Source: Parasitella parasitica
Taxonomy: Eukaryota; Mucoromycota; Mucoromycetes; Mucorales; Mucoraceae
Direction: 5' to 3'
Assembly: GCA_025201805.1 (NCBI GenBank)
Contig: MU619405.1
Coordinates: forward strand, 1-55,589
DNA: 55,589 nt
Shown: piece after piece, positions 49,338-55,589 of the stretch
Layout: the number at the start of each line of letters is the position of its first letter
How positions within the stretch are numbered: position 1 is the first letter of the stretch
Translations under genes and position numbers: made by a program
The notes under the pieces: model-generated
Database searches by the model: none
The model's input: the letters and a program-made list of their open reading frames with translations, nothing else
What the model was told of the DNA's origin: nothing

Positions 49338-50445
49338 ATGCTAAGGTGGGGTATTATTGGCACAGGCAACATTGCTCACACATTTGCCAAGGCTCTTCAA
49401 GTAGCCGAAAAGGGTCAGCTTGTTGCAGTAGGCAGTCGTTCCATTGAGACAGCCCAGAAGTTTGCGCAAGAATTCGGCATTGAGTACAGCTTTGGTAGCT
49501 ATAATGAACTGTTGGCCTTTGATCAAGTAGATATTGTTTACATTTCTACTCCTCACCCTCAACACTATGAATTAGCATTGGCTGCAGCTAAGGCAGGCAA
49601 ACATATGTTGGTCGAGAAACCCATGGCAATGACAGAAGCACACATTAAATCCATCCTCGAAACTGCCAAAGAATACAATGTCTTTGTGATGGAAGCCTAC
49701 ATGTACCGCTGCCATCCTCAGACCTTGAAGGTGGTAGAATTAATTCAATCTGGTGCTATAGGCCAAGTAAAAATGATCCGCGCAAATTTTCTGTACGATG
49801 GAAGACCCCTGGGAAATACCTCCAGACTTTGGATAAATGAACTTGGGGGCGGCGCGATTATGGATATTGGAGGATGTAACTATACATGCATACAACAGCG
49901 GCTCTACACTTAATACTGATGCTTTTTTATATGCTGTAGACCCCATGTCATTCTGCCGTCTAGTTGCGGGTGTAGCAAATAGCAAATCTGTTCAGTACTT
50001 GGGCGGCGGAGCCAATCCTATCAAAATAAAGGCAACTGGTTACATTCAGCCCGACACAAACGTTGATGAATGGTCAAATGCTTCTCTTGAGTTTGAAGGA
50101 AACATCACAGCTCAATTGTTTACTGGTATATTTGCGGACTCGGATTGCAGTGGTGAAGTGTGGGGCAGTAAGGGCTCAATCAAAATAACAAACTTATGGA
50201 GACCTGATCTAGCAATATACGGTCCTGTTCGAGTTGAATTCACAGAATATGGCAAGGAACCCAAGATAATTCCTGTTAAGCAAGAAACCAACTTGTATGC
50301 TTATGAGGCAGATGCAGTTGCTGATGCTATTGCTCAATGTCATCATGAATGCGAATATATGAACTGGCAAGATACATTGGGCCAAGCTCATGCTATGGAT
50401 GCATGGAGAAAAGAAATTGGCCTTAAATATAAGGAAGATCAATAA
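49338..50445 (+). CDS. Gfo/Idh/MocA-family NAD(P)-dependent dehydrogenase
   Basis: Oxidoreductase of the dihydrodiol / D-xylose dehydrogenase branch, probably acting on a sugar or trans-dihydrodiol in the cytosol. Two exons, 49338-49875 and 49940-50445, give 347 aa. Rossmann fold: RWGIIGTGNIAHTFAKAL (GxGxxA at about 8-13), then YISTPHPQHYELALAAAKAG and the signature LVEKPMAM, where Lys is catalytic. The second domain follows: EAYMYRCHPQ, then GGGAIMDIGGYPMSFCRLVA across the intron, which confirms the splice. The exact substrate cannot be read from the sequence. Confidence 0.92.
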
Positions 50446-51036
50446 AATTCACATTGCTATTATTGTATATGTACAACACATTTGCCATATAATCTCTATA
50501 TATCCATAGTCAAAATAATGTGCACTTGGAGCAGGAGCAGTTACGATCAATATCGGTAGCTACAAAGTAATATATTATTTAAGGGGGTAACCTTGTACAA
50601 GAAATCGAGTAATTCGAAGATCAGGCTGATCCCCCTATCAGAAGAAGTCGTTTGAACAAGATTGCTATTTTACTATAGACGGTTTGTGTAGTGATAATTT
50701 ATTCAATATCTTCCAGTTCACCAGAATTACCCAGTTGATTCAAAACGAGTGAATTCACTTGAGCAAGTTTCACTTTGATTCTCAATTCTGCAATGTTTGT
50801 GGATACTGAAGGCATTTGGAATATGATTTAAATATTCCTGAAGAGTATAGTGCTCAATTCTTATTTATTATCTTATCTACTTGGCTATATTGCTTCGATT
50901 TGCATGAGGTCATTTAATTTTATACGTCATATTTGTTGAAATCTATATATTTACCCGATTTTTATTAATTTTTTTTTACTATTCTTTCTTTCTCTCAATT
51001 TCATCAACAATAAACAAACAAAGAACCAAAAATAAA
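50446..51036. other. intergenic, with one short minus-strand frame
   Basis: The 3' flank of the dehydrogenase and the promoter of the TOB gene. A 38-codon frame at 50699-50815 (minus) reads as plausible helical protein (ELRIKVKLAQVNSLVLNQLG). It is too short to call. Confidence 0.4.
50699..50815 (-). CDS. possible micro-ORF (38 aa)
   Basis: ATG at 50815, stop TAA at 50699. Starts MPSVSTNIAELR, predicted amphipathic helix, acidic end (GELEDIE). No family match and no clear promoter. Listed only because its composition is protein-like. Confidence 0.2.
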   Translation of the reverse strand: MPSVSTNIAELRIKVKLAQVNSLVLNQLGNSGELEDIE

Positions 51037-51673
51037 ATGCATATCGAGATAGCCCAAGCCGTTGAATTTTTGGGCAGATTGTTACAGAATAAACTGAATT
51101 CAAAGACTATATCATCGTTCAAGGAGCAACTGAGTAATTTACTAAAGCTGCATTTCATTGATCATTGGGACCCTCAGCAGCCGTTTAGAGGAAATGGATA
51201 TAGATCCATATCAAATTTCAATGGAGGTATGGATCCAGTTGTTACTAGAGGTAAGTAAGAAAAGTAAGAATCTGGGCGAAAACTTATTATGTAGCGTCCA
51301 TCAAACAGCCTGCCAACTAGCTGATTGCTCGCCTCAATTGATTCACACAAATTTACCTCGTGACTTTGTACTCTGGATTGATCCCTTCTCTGTATCTTAT
51401 AGAGTTGGAGATCATGGTAATATCATGACGCTTTATGAAGATCGTTCTCGCGGAAGAGTCTCATTGAAAATGGATCCTGGAAATACCGGCATGATCAGTC
51501 CTTCGCAATCACCTCGACTTCAATATCTTCAGCCTCAATCTACTCCCATCAGAATATCCCCCCCTAGCAGCCCTGAAAACAAGAAGATCAAACCTCATGT
51601 ACACCAGCCCTCTCCACTTGCAATGAATGCGAAAAAGGATGGAAAGAAGGATACAATGGTTATGGCAAACTAA
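51037..51673 (+). CDS. BTG/TOB-family antiproliferative protein
   Basis: Adaptor of the CCR4-NOT deadenylase in animals, where it binds Caf1/Pop2. Two exons, 51037-51250 and 51309-51673, give 192 aa. The BTG domain fills residues 1-120: MHIEIAQAVEFLGRLLQNKL, HWDPQQPFRGNGYRSI (box A), then LPRDFVLWIDPFSVSYRVGD (box B). The acceptor after ATCAAACAG was chosen because it keeps frame and matches the family spacing between the VDPV-like and NLP motifs. The last third is Ser/Pro-rich and disordered, and ends in VMAN, as animal TOB1 does. It contains SPLAMNAK, which is like the start of the TOB PAM2 motif. Confidence 0.9.
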
Positions 51674-52154
51674 AAAGTATAGTTGTTTTTGTTTATTATT
51701 GTATTTAACCCCTTTTCTTTTGATATTTTCTATCCCCTCTTCCACATTATATACATTACCGTATGTAAATACATTTATATTGTTTTTTCCTTGTTCTGTT
51801 CACTTTCTTTCTCTTGCTCAATTTTGATTTTTTCTCTCCTCATTTTTTTCGTATATTTTTATACTATTCATTGTTACACTTGGTGTTCATGCATTGATTA
51901 AAGATTGTTTGTTTTTTGGCATCTTTATTTGTAGACCCTCCCTCTCGTACACACTCATTTAGCATAAAATCAGCGGACAATAAACGAAATTTTCCAAGCC
52001 ATAGTCTTGTATTTCAAGCCATAATATTTGTGTGAGAAAAAGAAATGACTAAGGTGTAAAGACATGGAAATAGAGTTTCTCATCTCAGTTTATATAAAAA
52101 CGACAAAAGTTTCTCATTTTTCTATTCTTCATACCATTATCTTTATTATAAATC
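51674..52154. other. intergenic / promoter of the enoyl-CoA hydratase gene
   Basis: T-rich 3' flank of the TOB gene (51683-51860), then the ECH promoter with TTTATATAAAA at about 52090. Confidence 0.5.
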
Positions 52155-53058
52155 ATGTCTTCTTCAATTCAATTTCCTAAGACTGAATTTACAATCTTGT
52201 CAACGCCTGAACCTCATGTTTTGTTAATCACAATCAACAGACCAAAACAATACAACGCTTTGCATTCAGGTGCAAACTGGGAATTACATAACGTAATTAA
52301 TTGGGCAGAAGAAGAGGAATCAATTTGGTGTATTATCGTAAGTTATTCATCCTATACACGAACCAAGTGCTAAGCAAAGACAAAAGATTACTGGTGCTGG
52401 TGATAAGGCTTTCTGTGCTGGTATGGATCTCGTTAATGCCCATCATGCCCGTGCCGATGACAAACATGCTTTAGGTGGATCTACCTTACCTCCCTCTGGT
52501 TTTGGTGGGTTAAGTAACCGTCGCTCAAGTCGCAAACCAGTCATAGCTGCAGTAAATGGATTCGCTCTCGGCGGTGGTATGGAAATGGTAGCATCATGTA
52601 ACATTGTTGTTGCTACAGAGAAGTCCAAGTTTGGTTTACCTGAAGTAAAGCAAGGCGTTGTTATCGCTGCTGGTGGTCTTGCTCGCGTAGCTCGTTCTGT
52701 TAGCTATCAAATAGCTTCGGAATTGGTCTTAACAGGCCGTTTTATGAAGGCTGAAGAGGCTAAACAACACGGTCTTGTCAATGAGATCGTTCCCAATAAC
52801 ACTAATGTCGTGGATGTTGCGATTACCTGGGCAAAACAAATTACCGCCAATTCCCCTGATGCTGTCTTTTTGACAAAGCAAGGTCTCTTATTAGCTCTCG
52901 AACGTGCTTCCATGACAGATGCTACTACTGAATGGATGGAATCTCCCGAAGCTTCTGTTTGGAGAGAAGGCGACAATCTCACAGAAGGTTTGATGGCCTT
53001 TGCTCAAAAAAGAAAGGCTCAGTGGAAAAATCCTGCTTCTCTCAAGCCTAAATTGTAA
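52155..53058 (+). CDS. enoyl-CoA hydratase/isomerase family protein
   Basis: Crotonase-fold enzyme, probably of fatty-acid or amino-acid beta-oxidation. Two exons, 52155-52337 and 52387-53058, give 284 aa. Motifs: INRPKQYNALHSG, ITGAGDKAFCAGMDL (first oxyanion-hole NH), NGFALGGGMEMVASCNIVVA (second), and FGLPEVKQGVVIAAGGLARV. The position of the usual catalytic Glu before VKQG is E in LPEVKQG, so activity is likely. It ends in PKL, a weak variant of the PTS1 signal, so a peroxisomal location is possible but uncertain. No mitochondrial presequence is evident. Confidence 0.93.
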
Positions 53059-53289
53059 TACTACTATACATATACTACTCCAAAAATCGCTACTCATGAT
53101 TCAATAATAAATTGTACTTTTAATGATGTAAATTCGCTTATTAGAGCATCTCCAACAGAGATGCTAATTTTACAAAATTTCCAAAAGAAAATTGGTGAGA
53201 GGATGATACTTTCCTGTAATGGTGTATAGGATAAACCGAATACCCATGGCATATCAAAGAGTAATATCAATGACACACAATGCTTGCAA
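53059..53289. other. gap between ECH and the Fanzor relic
   Basis: 231 bp with no gene. It is the 3' flank of the Fanzor relic, where a guide RNA would lie in an active OMEGA-type element. I cannot recognise a structured RNA by eye. Confidence 0.4.
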
Positions 53290-54888
53290 TTATTCTTTTG
53301 ATTCAGAACGCTGGAATGGTGAAAGACGAGCGTCATTGTTTCTTGCTGCATGTAAAAATATGTTGAGGATGTTGTTTGCAGCCATTATATCGCGATTCCA
53401 AATAATATTACAAGCGGTTTCTTGACACTGTTATACAGAATGTACTCTTCGCTTTGCTGGTCGTTGCACAACGTTTTCAACATCTCTTTTTTTGCAGTTG
53501 TTGCAGACTTGACTGGTGAGGTATTCGTCTACCATTTGGACTGTAACACCGCGATTTTCTTTACATTTTTGAAGAGCTTTTATGATAGTCTTTGTAGGTC
53601 CAGATCTTTTGCCTCTCATGGTAAGTGAGAATCTTCCATCTCCATAGGCAATGATGGTTTTATTTGCCTTAACTGATCCATCAAGTGGTGGAGGGCGGGA
53701 GTAAGAATAGTTGTTTCTCGTTGTTGTCTTCACATTGGTGGACGCACCCGTACGATATTTGATGCTATCATGAGTAAACATTTTGACTATTTCGCTGAAG
53801 GCTTTTTGCTTGTTTCTATAACATCTAAACTTTGATTTTGAAGACCTATTCCATTTGGTTAACACATTTTTAAAATATGTACAAGAGTTTGCTACACTTA
53901 CCAAAGGCCTCTGTTGTAAAATTCATACATTGTATCGTAGGATTGTATACGCTTTCTGCAAGCAATCAAGAATTTTGAAACTTCTCCGGTTTTTAATGAA
54001 TCCAGTTCTGTTGTCATTCTATGAGTGTTTGTGTGCTTCGCTTGATGAATCTTTCGAATGTGAGCTGCATCATTAAACCCACACAAGTGATAATACTCCT
54101 TTTGACCAAGTGATCTCACTCTACCAGCTTGGTCAACTATAGTAAAAACCGTGCTAATTTCAGGGTCTACCGCCCACACTTGGCACCCATTGTCAATATC
54201 TGTTTTCAGGTCAGATGGCTTTACGGGAAGAGAGTCTTTCTTCTTTTTTGCTGTAATTCTTGAGAAGAGAAAAGAAACTGAATAACCATCCGTGTAGATA
54301 AATTCCTAATATAGCTTGATAAGTTCTAAGGCATTACTAAATTAAAACTATATGAACTTACTTAAAGATCTTCTTTCCATTGTAAAGCTTATCTTTGGTT
54401 TTAAATCCAATTTTAGAAAAATCAAAAAGTTTATTATAAAACGCAGATAGTTGCTCTTCATTTTTAGTTCCTGTAGTATAACCATCAACAGTTGAAACTC
54501 TGACCAGTCTCCAGAAAGCTTGTGCGTCAATCTGAATTGATTTTCTTTGCGTTGAATACAATGGTAACAGAGAGAAAAAGCGATACCCACGTTTATCGGT
54601 GTATTTTGTGGGGCAAAACGTTTTATCCTTTATCCTTGATTTCACAGTGCTTACGAAAGTTGACACCATTGGTTTGTGTTCTTAAATACTTTGAAGCCTA
54701 TTTCCAAAAATGAGAGGCTCGTTACTGTTAATCGAACTCAAAACCGCTTCTTTCAATGATTCAAATTTTCGTCTATTCAACGATGCCGCAAACTGTAGCT
54801 CCTTTAAATTTTGATGAACGTATGCTTTGGAAGCAACGGTTTCGGCAATTTCCTCAGTTATATGTACTTTTTTTTTTAACTTCTTTCT
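53290..54888 (-). pseudogene. Fanzor (eukaryotic TnpB-like RNA-guided nuclease) gene, disrupted
   Basis: On the minus strand, exon blocks 54888-54362, 54305-53902 and 53845-53290 encode a Fanzor. The N-terminal block has FYNKLFDFSKIGF; the next runs YTDGYSVSFLFS, then AVDPEISTVFTIVD (RuvC-I Asp) and LGQKEYYHLCGFN. The last has IIAYGDGRFSL, VDEYLTSQVCNNCKKR (zinc-finger CxxC), QCQETAC (second Cys pair) and NRDIMAANNIL (RuvC-III Asp). Breaks: TAA at 54684-54682, a one-base frame mismatch at the 54361 donor, and TAA at 53433-53431 between the two zinc-finger Cys pairs. The 3' intron (53846-53901) is normal. No terminal repeats are visible. The protein start is unclear. Confidence 0.8.
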
Positions 54889-55589
54889 GCAGGAAATGAA
54901 GCCATTTGAAAAATATATGTAAATGTATAATTTTTCCACTTCACCTTATTATTCTTTTGGGAATGTTTATAAATAATGGTTTATTAATATTTGAATTACA
55001 CATACTATACGCCAACATTAAAGCTCTCATATCGAGCCTGTAAAGCTTTTACTGCCAGTAAAGCTTTTACTGCCAGCTCAGACATTATCTGCCTTATTTG
55101 TACTTTATTTGATATATCAAAAGCATCTAATCCAACTTTTGCTGCATATGTAACGAGACATATAAGATTATTGACCGTAAAAGTGGAAGTGATTGGCAAA
55201 TCAGGGGAGCGACGGTGCCTCGAGCTTAAGCGAGATTGATAATAAAAGTTAATCGTACACTTCCTTATACATTTTAAATTTTTGAATGGACAAAATAAAA
55301 TCTTGAAAACAACTTTCAGTTGAAAGAATAAAACTGTGAAATTAAATATTTTAATTATCAAAAATAGATGAATAGATTGAAATGCCTATGTTGTTCATAG
55401 CCCACCAAAAATACGCCAAGCCTGTTGTGTCCATAGTGTTGAAATAAAATAAAAAAAAGATAAAGACAGATGTTAAGACAATAAGAAAATAAACTTTTAA
55501 ATACTTAATTTAAGATCTGCTATTTATACTTTTTACAACTGTTGTATCCATAGAATACCATGGTTACCACTATTTCAACTCAGTTGTCA
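54889..55589. other. region upstream of the Fanzor relic, nothing firm
   Basis: A minus-strand frame (55361-55005) is open for 118 codons and has protein-like stretches (TFTVNNLICLVTYAAK). It might be an N-terminal part of the Fanzor or of its element, but I cannot link it. It contains the 18-bp tandem duplication at 55041-55076. Confidence 0.35.
55041..55076. repeat. 18-bp tandem duplication
   Basis: TAAAGCTTTTACTGCCAG is present twice in direct, perfect tandem. Confidence 0.95.

Noticed and set aside
53416-53433. A GT...AG stretch that would splice out the Fanzor stop at 53431
   Set aside because: It would be an 18-nt intron, far below the 45-80 nt seen elsewhere in this window, so the stop is taken as real.

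Overview
This window looks like nuclear DNA of a filamentous fungus, most likely a Mucoromycota (Mucorales-type) species. The evidence is: AT-rich DNA; compact multi-exon genes with 45-80 nt introns (GTAAGT-like donors, CTAAC-like branch sites, TAG/CAG acceptors); fungal housekeeping families; a eukaryotic tRNA gene; a decayed copy of a repeated PD-(D/E)XK-like family that I recall from Mucorales genomes; and Tc1/mariner and Fanzor relics. Exon boundaries were placed by eye, from reading-frame continuity and family conservation.

Layout, left to right. 0.9-2.3 kb: PP2A activator PTPA/Rrd (minus). 2.7-8.2 kb: a 15-exon Urb2/Npa2-like ribosome-biogenesis gene (plus), divergent from PTPA. 8.3-13.0 kb: a tricalbin with a membrane hairpin, SMP domain and about six C2 domains (minus). 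13.36-14.03 kb: a 670-bp Tc1/mariner deletion derivative with perfect 28-bp TIRs and TA duplications. 14-18 kb: mostly empty, with a cryptic minus-strand coding relic near 16-16.9 kb. 18.0-19.0 kb: Rab11/Ypt31 GTPase. 19-23.3 kb: gene-poor, with one or two small ORFs. 23.4-24.7 kb: ribosomal protein uL3 (RPL3) with an ATG-only exon and an 8-nt micro-exon. 25.8-26.8 kb: frameshifted PD-(D/E)XK-like pseudogene. 27.4-28.5 kb: secreted PL14-like polysaccharide lyase. 29.3 kb: tRNA-Ala(CGC). 31.7-34.1 kb: intronless 787-aa orphan. 34.3-34.6 kb: small membrane protein (minus). 35.3-37.2 kb: Myb-repeat SNAPC4 homologue. 37.4-38.9 kb: Bud22/SRFBP1. 39.7-40.9 kb: ethanolamine-phosphate cytidylyltransferase. 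41.0-41.8 kb: secreted Cys-rich surface protein (minus). 42.3-43.3 kb: Kre9-like secreted protein with Lys/Thr/His repeats. 44.8-46.4 kb: protein disulfide isomerase with HDEL (minus). 46.7-47.0 kb: small hypothetical gene. 47.3-49.0 kb: CorA/Mnr2 Mg2+ transporter. 49.3-50.4 kb: Gfo/Idh/MocA dehydrogenase. 51.0-51.7 kb: BTG/TOB protein. 52.2-53.1 kb: enoyl-CoA hydratase. 53.3-54.9 kb: broken Fanzor (eukaryotic TnpB-like) nuclease gene (minus).

The genes are mostly unrelated housekeeping functions, as is usual in fungi. Three act in ribosome production (Urb2, uL3, Bud22), two in the ER and lipid/membrane-contact sphere (PDI, tricalbin; also the phosphatidylethanolamine-pathway enzyme Ect1), and three are secreted or cell-surface proteins. 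The accessory signals worth a second look are the Fanzor relic, the very clean Tc1 deletion derivative with a nested 37-bp inverted repeat, the PD-(D/E)XK relic, a TOB protein whose tail resembles the animal TOB C-terminus, and several small or orphan genes. I see no clearly new multi-gene system.
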